In this document: positions 23,360 to 32,275 of the stretch, piece after piece | Layout of the letters: each line of letters starts with the position of its first letter | How positions within the stretch are numbered: the first letter of the stretch is position 1 | Source of the DNA: CAZPWF01 sp964610775 | GTDB taxonomy: Bacteria; Patescibacteriota; Saccharimonadia; Saccharimonadales; JACQNP01 | DNA length: 33,003 nucleotides | Assembly (NCBI GenBank): GCA_964610775.1 | Contig: CAZSZC010000012.1 | Location: 1 to 33,003, forward strand | Reading direction: 5' to 3' | Program-made: the position numbers and the translations under genes | Notes under the pieces: model-generated | Databases searched by the model: none | What the model saw: the letters and a program-made list of their open reading frames with translations, nothing else | What the model was told of the DNA's origin: nothing

Positions 23360-24172
23360 TCATGCTGCAGCCTCCAAAGCGTGATCTTCGGTCTCATGTT
23401 CGGCACCGTGCTTAATAGCGACTGACAGATAGGTCATACTGAGTGTTACAAAAATATAGGCTTGTAGAGCACCAACCGCAAGCTCAAGACATACGAAAGG
23501 CAATGCAGTTATAGGTGCGGCCACGCTACCAAGGTAAGAAAATACTGCGATAATAACTTCACCAATTGTAACGTTTAAAAACAGTCGCAGCGCAAGACTA
23601 AATACCCTAATAAGCTCACTAAACATCTCAAAAATACCGAGGAACAGCGTTAACGGATTTTTGAGACTACCATTGAAGTAATGACGAATATGTTTGAAAA
23701 ATCCGGACTCTTTGATAGCAAAATACTGGACGAGACACATAATAACGGCCGCTGCAGCCAGTGTGCCATTAAGGTCAGCCGTAAACGGTCTAAGAACAGG
23801 GGTTCCACTTATATGTAAAGCTTCGCCAACTCCTGGTAATAATCCTAACCAATTACTAAACATTATGAAAAAGAAGAAAGTTACGAAGTAGGGTGCATAG
23901 TAGAGAGCTTTTTTGCGAGATCCCAAACTAGCTGCTATCTGATTGGTTATAAAATCGTTGCCAATTTCAATGAACTGACTAAAACCTTTCTTAGGTCGAA
24001 GGCTAATTTTACGAGCTGTATAGATTAAAATTACAGAAATAATTACCGCCGATATCCAACCATAAAGCATTGAGTTGGTTATTGTCACACCACCGATTTC
24101 AAACACAGCGCCAGGTGTGATATGTACAGCTGGACCAGTACTTTCGGCGGCGAATTTGATTAAATTATGCAC
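23360..24172 (-). CDS. atpB: F1Fo ATP synthase a subunit
   Basis: 270 residues from a GTG at 24172, which has GAGGAA about 10 nt upstream and overlaps the AtpI-like stop by 8 nt. An upstream in-frame start at 24262 would add 30 basic residues that are the out-of-frame shadow of the upstream gene. The essential arginine lies in SLALRLFLNVTIGEV, and the last helices contain AVGALQAYIFVTLSMTYL. It forms the half-channels beside the c ring. Confidence 0.92.
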   Translation of the reverse strand: MHNLIKFAAESTGPAVHITPGAVFEIGGVTITNSMLYGWISAVIISVILIYTARKISLRPKKGFSQFIEIGNDFITNQIAASLGSRKKALYYAPYFVTFFFFIMFSNWLGLLPGVGEALHISGTPVLRPFTADLNGTLAAAAVIMCLVQYFAIKESGFFKHIRHYFNGSLKNPLTLFLGIFEMFSELIRVFSLALRLFLNVTIGEVIIAVFSYLGSVAAPITALPFVCLELAVGALQAYIFVTLSMTYLSVAIKHGAEHETEDHALEAAA

Positions 24173-24488
24173 TCTTTTTCTTCCTCTTACTCTTTTTACT
24201 ATCTTCCGCTTGAAGTTGATTAACCTCTTGAACTGTAGACCAAATGGTGGCAGCAGCACCAAATGCAGCTATCATCAGACCGGCAAGCACAAACGATGGG
24301 CTCTTATTAAATTTCTCGTCCAACTTTACGCCCGCAATAACTGGTATTAGGACAATAAGAGCGAGCCGCCAGCTTAGATTTATAGTAGCCCCATAGAACT
24401 GCGATTTGGCTGCTTGGCTCTCAAGTAGCTTCTCTATATCGTCCTCTTTAGGAGTCGTCGTCTTTCTCTCGGCGGCGGCTTTCTTCAT
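24165..24488 (-). CDS. AtpI/AtpZ-like protein, first gene of the ATP synthase operon
   Basis: 107 residues with two membrane helices, near 42-58 (LALIVLIPVIAGVKL) and 68-85 (FVLAGLMIAAFGAAATIW), joined by a short loop DEKFNKSP. The two-helix form ahead of atpB is typical of AtpI or AtpZ, which assist c-ring assembly or ion supply. The charged tail is KKSKRKKKSA. The promoter gives almost no leader and there is no ribosome site before the ATG. Confidence 0.75.
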   Translation of the reverse strand: MKKAAAERKTTTPKEDDIEKLLESQAAKSQFYGATINLSWRLALIVLIPVIAGVKLDEKFNKSPSFVLAGLMIAAFGAAATIWSTVQEVNQLQAEDSKKSKRKKKSA

Positions 24489-24497
24489 CTACAGTGA

Positions 24498-24526
24498 ATT
24501 GTATCAGTGTGCTCACCTTTGTACAA
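24498..24526 (-). promoter_or_regulatory. Promoter of the ATP synthase operon
   Basis: On the minus strand TTGTAC (24526-24521) and TACAAT (24503-24498) are separated by 17 nt. The -10 ends 9 nt before the ATG at 24488, so the leader would be about 2-3 nt. It is divergent from the promoter at 24568. Confidence 0.65.
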
Positions 24527-24567
24527 TAGTCATAACATATTTTTGTCGGTACCTAGCTTAGCTTATA

Positions 24568-24596
24568 TTGTATATCTGTAATAACAGAGGTATACT
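24568..24596 (+). promoter_or_regulatory. Promoter for the gene at 24614
   Basis: TTGTAT (24568-24573) and TATACT (24591-24596) are 17 nt apart. Transcription would start near 24603, at the AGGAG that serves the GTG at 24614. Confidence 0.65.
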
Positions 24597-24613
24597 GATT
24601 ATAGGAGAAGACT

Positions 24614-25186
24614 GTGGAAAAAGATGTCAGGGAATCAATGGAGCAATTAGCAGGATCGCCAGCTCGCAGCTGGCAAAACTATGACAGCCAAGAGAAAGAA
24701 GAAGCCGATTTTAAAGTTTTCCCGGATTTCGAATTCAAGATTGACCCCAAAAATTTTTCTGACAATGGGATTATCGAATTAACTGCCGAATCCAAACTAC
24801 GATATTGCCTTAAGTTGATCCAGTCTACGTGTGGTGAAGCTAGTGATCAATTTAGCGATATCTCACATCCCAATGTTCGTGAAAGCCAGTTATTGGCTCA
24901 GAAGAAATACCTGGGTGGAACAATCAGTATCGGCAAGACCGAGGCAAAAGTCCATAGGTCGGTAATTGTTGACCCTGATGCGGCCACAGAAAGCTTGTAT
25001 CAAAAGTTTAAAGAAAATAATCATCCAGCATGGCAATTAGCCAAACAACTTGAAAACTATGAAGAAATAAGTAGCAATGATATCGATGGCGTTAAGCGAT
25101 CACTAGCTGTGATATTTGCATGGCCTGAGTTGCGCTTAATTTATAACCAGCAAATCGATGAATACAAGAAGGATATTCAAACATAG
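24614..25186 (+). CDS. Unknown soluble protein
   Basis: 190 residues, GTG start with AGGAG 6 nt upstream (24603-24607). It is acidic, without signal peptide or membrane segment. An Asn-containing patch NDIDGVKRSLAVIFAWPELRLIYNQQIDEY near the C-terminus is helical. No family motif is recognised. It sits 26 nt before the corrinoid adenosyltransferase gene but has its own promoter, and that gene has a separate -10, so a shared function is not implied. Confidence 0.6.
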   Translation: MEKDVRESMEQLAGSPARSWQNYDSQEKEEADFKVFPDFEFKIDPKNFSDNGIIELTAESKLRYCLKLIQSTCGEASDQFSDISHPNVRESQLLAQKKYLGGTISIGKTEAKVHRSVIVDPDAATESLYQKFKENNHPAWQLAKQLENYEEISSNDIDGVKRSLAVIFAWPELRLIYNQQIDEYKKDIQT

Positions 25187-25200
25187 CCTTTATTCGGCAG

Positions 25201-25206
25201 TATAAT
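25201..25206 (+). promoter_or_regulatory. -10 box for the adenosyltransferase operon, leaderless type
   Basis: A perfect TATAAT ends 6 nt before the ATG at 25213. The -35 (CAAACA at 25178-25183, spacer 17) is weak. Confidence 0.5.
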
Positions 25207-25212
25207 ACGATA

Positions 25213-25782
25213 ATGTCATTTGAAAATTACAAAACTAAAGATTCTGTGGTGGTTGTTTACACCGGAGACGGTAAAGGCAAAACTAGTGCTGGTCTTGGAT
25301 TGATGGTAAGGGCGCTCGGCAATGACTGGAAGGTCGCATTCGTTCAGTTTATTAAGTATTGGGGCGTTAGTGAGCACATATTTATTAATAACATCTTGCC
25401 ACTTTATGGTGACTCGTTGCACTTCTATAAAGGTGGCAAGGGATTCTATAATGCTGGCGATCTAAGCGCAGCCCAGATCAGTGAAGATCAGCATAAGCAA
25501 GCAGCCCAAACAACCTTTGCCGAAGCCTTAGATTGCGCAACCTCAGGTAGGTATGATCTAGTTATTTGTGATGAGATAAACAATGCCGTACATGACGGGC
25601 TCATCAAGCCTATTCAACTCGAAGATTTAATAAACAAGAAATCCCAAAAAACTAGCTTATGTTTGACGGGTAGAAACTTTCCCAAGTCATTGACAGATAA
25701 GGTTGACATCATGACTAATATGACAAAAATCAAGCATCATTTCGATGATAAGTTTGTGGCGAATAAAGGAATCGACTTTTAA
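25213..25782 (+). CDS. Corrinoid adenosyltransferase family protein (CobA/CobO/BtuR type)
   Basis: 189 residues. The P-loop GDGKGKT at 18-24 near the N-terminus, the strand VAFVQFIKYW, and YDLVICDEINNAVHDGLI (family form LDEixxAlxxGL) are the marks of ATP:cob(I)alamin adenosyltransferase. That enzyme makes adenosylcobalamin from ATP and reduced corrinoid. Here the phosphate-loop is intact, but no cobalamin enzyme is visible nearby and small parasitic genomes rarely use B12, so a changed role is possible. It is the first of three tightly packed genes; its stop directly abuts the next ATG. Confidence 0.8.
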   Translation: MSFENYKTKDSVVVVYTGDGKGKTSAGLGLMVRALGNDWKVAFVQFIKYWGVSEHIFINNILPLYGDSLHFYKGGKGFYNAGDLSAAQISEDQHKQAAQTTFAEALDCATSGRYDLVICDEINNAVHDGLIKPIQLEDLINKKSQKTSLCLTGRNFPKSLTDKVDIMTNMTKIKHHFDDKFVANKGIDF

Positions 25783-26295
25783 ATGAAAGCCGTTCTATAT
25801 TTGATGATCGGTTTCCCTGGTGCTGGCAAAACAACTACATCGAGAATAATACATGAGCTAACCGGAGCTGTTCATATTTGGGCCGACCAAGAGCGCAACA
25901 AAATGTTTGGTATCCCATCTTACTCAAATCAAGAAAATATTAAACTCTACGATCATCTCAACGATATTGCAAACCAACTACTAAAAGACGGCAAAAGTGT
26001 AATATTTGATACAAATTTTAACTTCAGGAGCGACAGAGATAAGCTACGAAAAATCGCAAGCAATAATGACGCTAAGTGCCAGGTAGTATGGGTAAAAGTT
26101 GATAAGTCTCTTGCTCTCAAGCGGGCAACTCAAAACGCCCATCTTCAAGACACCAGAATCTTAGGTAATATCCCAAAGTCCGATTTTGAACGTATGACTA
26201 ATAATCTTGAACCACCTAACGAAGACGAGTCTCCAATAGTAGTTGATGGCACTAAGGTAACAACCGAATATATTCGAAAAATATTTGGATTATGA
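25783..26295 (+). CDS. AAA_33-type P-loop kinase
   Basis: 170 residues. Walker A is GFPGAGKTT (10-18). The segment GKSVIFDTNFNFRSDRDKLRKIA is the typical second acid and arginine region of the family that includes zeta-toxin-like and tRNA/RNA-repair kinases, and the later VKVDKSLALKRA is the lid approach. The substrate may be a small molecule or nucleic acid end; the neighbour downstream is a thermonuclease. It overlaps that gene by 4 nt (ATGA). Confidence 0.72.
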   Translation: MKAVLYLMIGFPGAGKTTTSRIIHELTGAVHIWADQERNKMFGIPSYSNQENIKLYDHLNDIANQLLKDGKSVIFDTNFNFRSDRDKLRKIASNNDAKCQVVWVKVDKSLALKRATQNAHLQDTRILGNIPKSDFERMTNNLEPPNEDESPIVVDGTKVTTEYIRKIFGL

Positions 26296-26867
26296 AAATC
26301 AGACTACCCAGAAAAAGAAGCCAAAGAGTGCTACTTATTTCATTAATGTCACTGCTATTGGTTCTTGGCTTAAGACTAACCAAACAATCACAACCAACAG
26401 CCCTAACTGATATAAACAACACTTATCAAGTAACTAAGGTATTTGATGGCGATACAATTGAAGTAAATATGAATGGACACGGAGAAAAAGTGCGTTTTAT
26501 TGGTGTTGACACTCCAGAGACACACGATCCCAGAAAGTCAGTGCAATGTTTTGGTCAAGCTGCGGCAACATTCACAAAGGATAAACTAAAAAATCATCGC
26601 GTCCGATTAGTAGCCGATCCTATCAATACCAACAGAGACAGATATGAACGATTATTGCGATACGTCTACACAGAAAATGGCGAGTTATTTAATGCGACCT
26701 TGATCAAAGAAGGTTACGGATTTGCGTATCTGGGCTTTCCATTCACTAAGTCTGATGAATTCAGAAATTATCAGATTGAGGCAAGGCAGAAAAATCGCGG
26801 TTTATGGTCAAGCTGTCATCCTAGTGAAAACCAGTACAATGGCTTTACTTCAAATGACGAAAAATAG
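26292..26867 (+). CDS. Thermonuclease-like secreted or membrane-anchored nuclease
   Basis: 191 residues. A hydrophobic helix at 12-29 (RVLLISLMSLLLVLGLRL) serves as signal or anchor. The SNase domain follows: YQVTKVFDGDTIEV, VRFIGVDTPET (Arg68, Asp73, Glu76), and NRDRYERLLRYV with the second catalytic arginine, ending in EARQKNRGLWSSC. The family cuts DNA and RNA with calcium. In a host-dependent cell, an exported nuclease could supply nucleotides. It is the last gene of its operon and directly abuts the stop of the convergent glycosyltransferase. Confidence 0.88.
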   Translation: MKIRLPRKRSQRVLLISLMSLLLVLGLRLTKQSQPTALTDINNTYQVTKVFDGDTIEVNMNGHGEKVRFIGVDTPETHDPRKSVQCFGQAAATFTKDKLKNHRVRLVADPINTNRDRYERLLRYVYTENGELFNATLIKEGYGFAYLGFPFTKSDEFRNYQIEARQKNRGLWSSCHPSENQYNGFTSNDEK

Positions 26868-27713
26868 TCACATCGGGTGAATGCGTGATTCTGGTTTTGA
26901 TTCCACAAAACGCTTAATTGAGAACTCTCCAGTTTCTGGATTATAACCACGCTTTATTAGCTTAACCCCAAAATGCGTGGTTAGCGTCAAGACAGTAGGA
27001 AGCTTTACCGCGGTTGTTTTGATGCCATGAACGTAGTAGGTGTTTTTATACACTGCTAGGTACTTTTTTAGTTGCTCTAACGAATCATTCATTCGTCGTG
27101 AAGAAGTCATAGCTGTTAAGTGTGGGTCAAATATAACTAAGAAACCGTGCTCATATAAGTGTATAGCTAAATCAACATCTTCATGAACATCTTTACGCAT
27201 ACATACTTCATTACGAACAGACAGCCAAGCATCACGACGAATTGCCATATTGCTACCGAACAGAAATACAGCGTCGACTTTAGTACCCAATCGCCAAGTA
27301 ACCCTACGTACATTCTTGTCTATGAACAATCCTATCTGTTTGGCGGGTGCGTCATGCCAGCCAACTGGACCACTCACGGCAGCAACGTCACTCGTAGTAA
27401 ACAATGTCAATAGACGCTTAATCCAGTCATTGGGCAATTGAGTATCGGCATCAATTCGTCCAATCAAATCATATTTTGCAGCATCAAAACCAGCATTGCG
27501 TCCCCACATAACTCCTTGTTGCAACTCTTTGACAACTCGAACAAAAGGGTAAGACCTGGCTATACTAATGCTTTCGTCGGTTGAGTTATTATCAACTACA
27601 ATCACCTCGTTGGGTAAAATGGACTGTTCGGTAATTGAGTCTAGGCAAGCCTTGAGGTGGTGTTGTTCGTTATAAACTGGTATAACTATTGATACCGTTA
27701 ATGCTTTTTTCAT
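26868..27713 (-). CDS. Glycosyltransferase family 2
   Basis: 281 residues. The GT-A fold is clear: SIVIPVYNEQHHLKACLDSI at the N-terminus, VVDNNSTDES, the metal-binding Asp-x-Asp in GRIDADTQLP, and FGSNMAIRRDAW as the acceptor-loop region, then MRKDVHEDVDLAIHLYEHG with the probable base. No membrane helices are obvious. It moves a sugar from a nucleotide sugar to an acceptor such as a lipid or wall polymer. No ribosome site is seen. Confidence 0.88.
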   Translation of the reverse strand: MKKALTVSIVIPVYNEQHHLKACLDSITEQSILPNEVIVVDNNSTDESISIARSYPFVRVVKELQQGVMWGRNAGFDAAKYDLIGRIDADTQLPNDWIKRLLTLFTTSDVAAVSGPVGWHDAPAKQIGLFIDKNVRRVTWRLGTKVDAVFLFGSNMAIRRDAWLSVRNEVCMRKDVHEDVDLAIHLYEHGFLVIFDPHLTAMTSSRRMNDSLEQLKKYLAVYKNTYYVHGIKTTAVKLPTVLTLTTHFGVKLIKRGYNPETGEFSIKRFVESKPESRIHPM

Positions 27714-27735
27714 AAGGACATATTGACTATACCAA

Positions 27736-28869
27736 ATGTCAGTAAAACATTCGCCACCAAAATCATATATTAATAAGCTTTACCAGGGCTGCAAACAATG
27801 GGTGCGTAAACCATTATGGCATCGCATAATTACTGTTTTTGCAGTCGTAATTATGATTGCTGTCATAGGAATGTATGCGATTTCTCAGTGGTACATGTTT
27901 AGACACCGACAAGAACCAATCGAGATGGGAGCAACCTTCATACCTAAATACGCTCGCTACTACGACTTAGATCCTAAGGAAACACTATCCGCTATGTTAG
28001 ATGATCTAAAGTTTGATAATCTTCGACTTGTTAGTTACTGGAGTGACGGGGAACCTACTCAAGGCAATTACGATTTTTCACAACTAGATTGGCAGTTTGC
28101 TCTAGCCGAGTCGCACGGCACTAAGGTGTCACTTTCAATAGGCTTGCGCCAGCCTCGTTGGCCAGAATGTCATATGCCTACTTGGGCACAAAATCTAGAT
28201 AAATCACAGTGGGAGCCCAAGCTAAAAGCCTATATCTCCGCGGTTGTCGAGCGTTATAAAAACAGCCCATCCCTGGCAAGCTACCAACTAGAAAATGAGT
28301 ACTTTCTGAAGGCTTTCGGGAAGTGTACTGACTTTAGTCGACAGAGACTAGTTGATGAATACAACCTAGTAAAACAAATCGACACCGAACACCCAGTGAT
28401 TGTAAGTATGAGCAATAACGCCATCGGCACGCCGATCTATGCACCAACTCCCGATATGTGGGCAATATCTATCTATAAACGCGTATGGGACAAGACGGTT
28501 ACTAAACGCTATTTCGAATATCCTATTCCAGCTTGGTATTACGGTTTCAGAGCTGGCTGGACAGAAGCAACTCGCGGCAGAAACTCATTCATACATGAAC
28601 TTCAGGCAGAAGCCTGGACACCTGGCGACCTTGGTATTAAAGAAACACCGTTATCTGAACAAGATAAATCAATGAACGCTGAAAGGCTTCACGATCGCTT
28701 TGAGTATGGTCGTGCTACTGGAATGAAAAAAATGGATCTTTGGGGTGCTGAGTGGTGGTATTGGCGAAAAGTAAAGCGCGGAGATAGTAGTCTATGGGAT
28801 GTTGCTCGAGAAGAAGTTGCTAAAACTAAGTCGATTAATCAAAAAACTAGGCAAGAAAATCAGCGATGA
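27736..28869 (+). CDS. Membrane-anchored glycoside-hydrolase-like TIM-barrel protein
   Basis: 377 residues. One membrane helix at about 30-52 (IITVFAVVIMIAVIGMYAI) anchors an outside domain. That domain reads like a beta/alpha barrel of the GH5/GH42-like clan: LRLVSYWSDGEPTQGNYDFSQLDW, then YQLENEYF with a probable acid glutamate, and FIHELQAEAW with a probable nucleophile glutamate. Such enzymes cut polysaccharides. Substrate is unknown. Its stop overlaps the next ATG (ATGA), so the next membrane protein is coupled. Confidence 0.72.
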   Translation: MSVKHSPPKSYINKLYQGCKQWVRKPLWHRIITVFAVVIMIAVIGMYAISQWYMFRHRQEPIEMGATFIPKYARYYDLDPKETLSAMLDDLKFDNLRLVSYWSDGEPTQGNYDFSQLDWQFALAESHGTKVSLSIGLRQPRWPECHMPTWAQNLDKSQWEPKLKAYISAVVERYKNSPSLASYQLENEYFLKAFGKCTDFSRQRLVDEYNLVKQIDTEHPVIVSMSNNAIGTPIYAPTPDMWAISIYKRVWDKTVTKRYFEYPIPAWYYGFRAGWTEATRGRNSFIHELQAEAWTPGDLGIKETPLSEQDKSMNAERLHDRFEYGRATGMKKMDLWGAEWWYWRKVKRGDSSLWDVAREEVAKTKSINQKTRQENQR

Positions 28870-30032
28870 ACTGGATCAAGAGATCAAGTTTATTTATAAG
28901 CGGATCTCTATTTAGATTTCTATTATTCTTCGGGGTTGGTCTAGTTTGTATGGTGATTATATTCGGTAATAGAAATAACTTAGAACAGTCCATAAAAAAT
29001 ACTCATGCCGCAACCAGATTTGTAGACGCCATGATATCTGAAATGCAAAAAAATAATCCTCAATCCAGCGTTCCTCTCAATGATCCGGTCATAAAAGGAA
29101 TAATCAAAAATTCTTTTTCCGAAAACGTCATTCAAACCAATAGCCAGGCAATAATTGACGGCACATATAATTGGCTGGAAGGCAAGTCAAAGGACGTTAC
29201 ATTTGTTGTTGATTTTAGCGGAGCTAGAGATCGCCTTGCTAATGAAATTTCAAGTTATGCATTTAATAGGCTGAGCGCACAGCCAACCTGTTTTGCCGTA
29301 CCAGAACAAATTGACCCGTTCACAGCAGGCTGTAAGCCACCATTCACAGACCTAGCAGCCGAGCAACAGAAATTTGCCGAAACGCTAAAAGGCTCTGAAG
29401 GATTTTTGCCAAAGGCTCGATTTACCGAAGCAGACTTACCTAAAAACAAGCAAGGCAAAAAAATAACCGAGCAATTCTCTTACGTGCCGCAACTATACAG
29501 CTGGGCTCGACTGATGCCATACATTTTGCCGATACTTATACTTATTCTAGGTGCACTATCGGTTTGGTTATCTCCTAATAAACGCAAAGGATTCCAGCAA
29601 ATAGGCATGGCGTTAGTTGGTAGCGGTATAGCATTGCTAATTACTCCCATACTATTTGTTTACGTATTACCACGCTTTACTCAAGCAACTCAGTTTAGTA
29701 TTGGCGGTAGTCCGACTCAACAGGTCTTCAATGATGTATCAAATAACCTCACATCTGAGTTTTATAGCCTGCTAATAAATGTGTCGATTCAAATTGTCGT
29801 GATTGGAATGGTAATTATGCTGATCGAGAGAATAACTAGACCCCATTCTTTGTATTCTGAAGTTGAGAAAAAGGCCGGCATGGTTAGCAGTAACACCAAG
29901 AAAAGACCCAGTAGTAGTCGCAAATTCAAGCCCGCAGATCTTCCATTACAATCAAGTGAGGAAAGTACTCGCAGAAAACCACATAGGACTCGTAACAAAA
30001 AATATCGTAAAATACCTAAAAAGGAGATCTGA
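28866..30032 (+). CDS. Multi-spanning membrane protein, unknown
   Basis: 388 residues. An N-terminal helix at about 15-35 precedes a large outside domain (about 36-215, with two cysteines in PTCFAVPEQIDPFTAGCKPP likely forming a disulfide), then three helices (PYILPILILILGALSVWL, GMALVGSGIALLITPILFVYVL, INVSIQIVVIGMVIMLI) and a basic Ser/Arg/Lys tail. No known family is recognised. Coupling to the glycosidase-like gene suggests a shared cell-surface role. Confidence 0.65.
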   Translation: MNWIKRSSLFISGSLFRFLLFFGVGLVCMVIIFGNRNNLEQSIKNTHAATRFVDAMISEMQKNNPQSSVPLNDPVIKGIIKNSFSENVIQTNSQAIIDGTYNWLEGKSKDVTFVVDFSGARDRLANEISSYAFNRLSAQPTCFAVPEQIDPFTAGCKPPFTDLAAEQQKFAETLKGSEGFLPKARFTEADLPKNKQGKKITEQFSYVPQLYSWARLMPYILPILILILGALSVWLSPNKRKGFQQIGMALVGSGIALLITPILFVYVLPRFTQATQFSIGGSPTQQVFNDVSNNLTSEFYSLLINVSIQIVVIGMVIMLIERITRPHSLYSEVEKKAGMVSSNTKKRPSSSRKFKPADLPLQSSEESTRRKPHRTRNKKYRKIPKKEI

Positions 30033-30676
30033 TGAAAATAGGTATTGTTGGTTCGGGTGATGTGGCGAGAAGTCTTGGCAAAGGCTTGTGCGATCTAGGT
30101 CACAACGTTATGCTTGGAACTCGTTATCCTGACAAAAAAGAACTAAGTAGCTGGAAAAAGCATGCTGGCAAGCATGCCCAAATTGGTACTACTACTGAAG
30201 CCGCAGATTTTGGCGATATTGTGATACTCGCTATAGCTTGGCATGCCGCCGAAAATGTGCTGTCACAAATTAGACCCGAATCAGCCGGTAAGATTGTTAT
30301 TGACGTAACCAATCCTCTGCAATTCAACGATGATCAACCACCTACCTTGAGTATTGGTCATTCTATTAGTGGCGGCGAAATTGTTCAACAAAGCTTACCG
30401 GATAGCCATGTAGTTAAAACACTAAACATCATAAACCACGCCAATATGGTTATGCCGAAGTATAAAAATGGCGTTCCAACTATGTTTATGTGTGGCAATA
30501 ATGAATCAGCAAAAACGCATACCGGCGAACTCTTAGTTGAGCTTGGCTGGAGTGACATTGTTGACATCGGTGAAATAGAAAAAAGCCGTCTACTAGAACC
30601 ACTGTGTCTTCTATGGATTGAATACGGAGTAACCCGGGATACTTGGGATCATGCCATATCAATACTAAGTAAGTAG
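30032..30676 (+). CDS. NADP-binding oxidoreductase (F420-dependent reductase-like)
   Basis: 214 residues. The N-terminal Rossmann loop GIVGSGDVARSLGKGL and the phosphate-binding GTRYPDK give NADP specificity. The middle VIDVTNPLQF and later KTLNIINHANM are typical of the npdG-like F420 oxidoreductase fold. Members reduce F420 or act as other reductases; F420 itself is not expected here. AAGGAG lies 6 nt before its ATG and it overlaps the upstream stop by 1 nt. Confidence 0.82.
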   Translation: MKIGIVGSGDVARSLGKGLCDLGHNVMLGTRYPDKKELSSWKKHAGKHAQIGTTTEAADFGDIVILAIAWHAAENVLSQIRPESAGKIVIDVTNPLQFNDDQPPTLSIGHSISGGEIVQQSLPDSHVVKTLNIINHANMVMPKYKNGVPTMFMCGNNESAKTHTGELLVELGWSDIVDIGEIEKSRLLEPLCLLWIEYGVTRDTWDHAISILSK

Positions 30677-30723
30677 TAATCTGCTCATGGTTATAAAGTA
30701 GCTTTGGCCTATATTACTTACCT

Positions 30724-31707
30724 GTGAGCGAGTATAAACACCAAACTGGTCAACCGGACGAATTTGAAGAGTTAAATATTCTTGTTTTTGGAGAAACGGC
30801 TAATGACGAAGATCATGAGTTATTGCAATCTGTTGCTCAAAGCTTGTTAGATAGCTATGGAGAAAGAGAGATCTGGGGCCACTATGGCTTTAAGTCGGAT
30901 ACAGGGAAAATAATTTTCGCGGTATCTGATCTACCTGACGACCCATCTATAGGAAGGTGTGTTTCACTCAAAATTTCCGAATCGATTACAGATGAGGATG
31001 ATGACGATATCGAGCTTTTTAGCCTCACTCTTGGTCGTGATAATAAAGTCATTGAAAGCTACCTGAAGAAAAGTAATGCACAGGGTGATATCTACCAAAA
31101 AATAACTGGGATTATCATGGATACAGTGCACACTTCACAACCACCAGGTCACGTGGTTGACCTATTAGGTCATGTGCTCCTTTTGGGAAGTGCAGAGCAA
31201 GATGTGACAATTGATAATTTTTGGCATGTACCGTTATCGAACGGCAATTTGACTAAACCAGCGTTCGAAATACTCAGTGAGTTTGTTGATGAAATCGTCG
31301 ATATTAGGATAGGGGAAATTGAATTCAGTGTATCCGACAAAGATACCGAGACAGTTGTTAGATCATATTACGGTGTTGGCAATATTAGTGAAGACGTATT
31401 TGATGAAGTCAATCCGAGACTGGAAGTAATCCACCGCGACAGGCTGCTTTTCGAAGAGTATCGTTACTGTGTTTTTGGAGATGGTGAAATCGAATACATA
31501 GAGCTGGATCCACGTCATGAGGATAATGCTGACATTATGACATCTTCAGAAAGTATTGAAGAAGAGCAGGCAGTTGATTGCGAAGTTGCTGATATTCTCG
31601 AATCAACTGGGGTTTTTGTGTTATCAAAAGAAGCCTGCAATAAGCTAATGCGGGTTTTGATCAATATATCTCTCAATTACAAAGAAGATGGCTCAGAACT
31701 AGATTAG
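30724..31707 (+). CDS. Large acidic protein of unknown function
   Basis: 327 residues, GTG start. It is strongly acidic with repeated Asp/Glu runs (TDEDDDDIELF, HEDNADIM, EEEQAVDCEVAD), no signal and no membrane helix. There is no ribosome site; a TATATT ends 8 nt before the GTG. I recognise no family. Its length and charge suggest a soluble binding protein. Confidence 0.6.
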   Translation: MSEYKHQTGQPDEFEELNILVFGETANDEDHELLQSVAQSLLDSYGEREIWGHYGFKSDTGKIIFAVSDLPDDPSIGRCVSLKISESITDEDDDDIELFSLTLGRDNKVIESYLKKSNAQGDIYQKITGIIMDTVHTSQPPGHVVDLLGHVLLLGSAEQDVTIDNFWHVPLSNGNLTKPAFEILSEFVDEIVDIRIGEIEFSVSDKDTETVVRSYYGVGNISEDVFDEVNPRLEVIHRDRLLFEEYRYCVFGDGEIEYIELDPRHEDNADIMTSSESIEEEQAVDCEVADILESTGVFVLSKEACNKLMRVLINISLNYKEDGSELD

Positions 31708-31760
31708 ATACTAGGTAATAGATTGTAATTTTTAGCAAGTTAGGCCATACTACTAAGGTT

Positions 31761-32228
31761 ATGGCTAAAAAGCGTCCATCAACTGGCACAATATCCAACC
31801 GTCGCGCTCGCCACGATTATGAACTCAAAGATGAAATCGTTGCAGGGCTTGTTCTTAATGGGCGTGAAACGAAAGCCCTAAGACGTGGTCATGGTCATTT
31901 GCGCGGTGCATACGTTACTGTTAAAGATAATGAACTATGGCTAATTAACAGCACGATTACCGGCGACACTTCAATTAATATTGATGAATCGGAACAAACT
32001 CGAGCTCGCAAATTACTTGTTAAGCACAAGGAATTAAACCAACTATTGTCGGCAAAACAGCAAGGTTTAACTATAATTCCCCTTGATCTACTAACACGCG
32101 GTAGGTACATAAAGCTACGACTCTCGGCTGGTCGGGGTAAAAAGCTATATGACAAACGTGCAGCCATAAAAAAGCGCGATACCGACCGAGCCGTATCCCA
32201 AGAACTAAAACGAGTAGTGAAGCACTAG
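31761..32228 (+). CDS. smpB: SsrA-binding protein SmpB
   Basis: 155 residues, normal length. The OB-fold start LKDEIVAGLVLNGRETKALRRGHGHLRGAYV and the tail SAGRGKKLYDKRAAIKKRDTDRA are diagnostic. It binds tmRNA and brings it to stalled ribosomes for rescue. No tmRNA gene was found in the 1 kb around it. Confidence 0.94.
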   Translation: MAKKRPSTGTISNRRARHDYELKDEIVAGLVLNGRETKALRRGHGHLRGAYVTVKDNELWLINSTITGDTSINIDESEQTRARKLLVKHKELNQLLSAKQQGLTIIPLDLLTRGRYIKLRLSAGRGKKLYDKRAAIKKRDTDRAVSQELKRVVKH

Positions 32229-32240
32229 ATTATAACTTAG

Positions 32241-32269
32241 TTTACATATATTCTATTTTGTTATATTAT
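32241..32269 (+). promoter_or_regulatory. Promoter for the gene at 32276, leaderless type
   Basis: TTTACA (32241-32246) and TATTAT (32264-32269) are 17 nt apart. The -10 ends 6 nt before the ATG at 32276, which argues against the in-frame TTG at 32258. Confidence 0.55.
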
Positions 32270-32275
32270 CAAATT

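Noticed and set aside
24173..24262. Upstream extension of atpB to 24262
   Set aside because: It would add 30 residues overlapping the AtpI-like gene; the GTG at 24172 has a ribosome site and the usual overlap.
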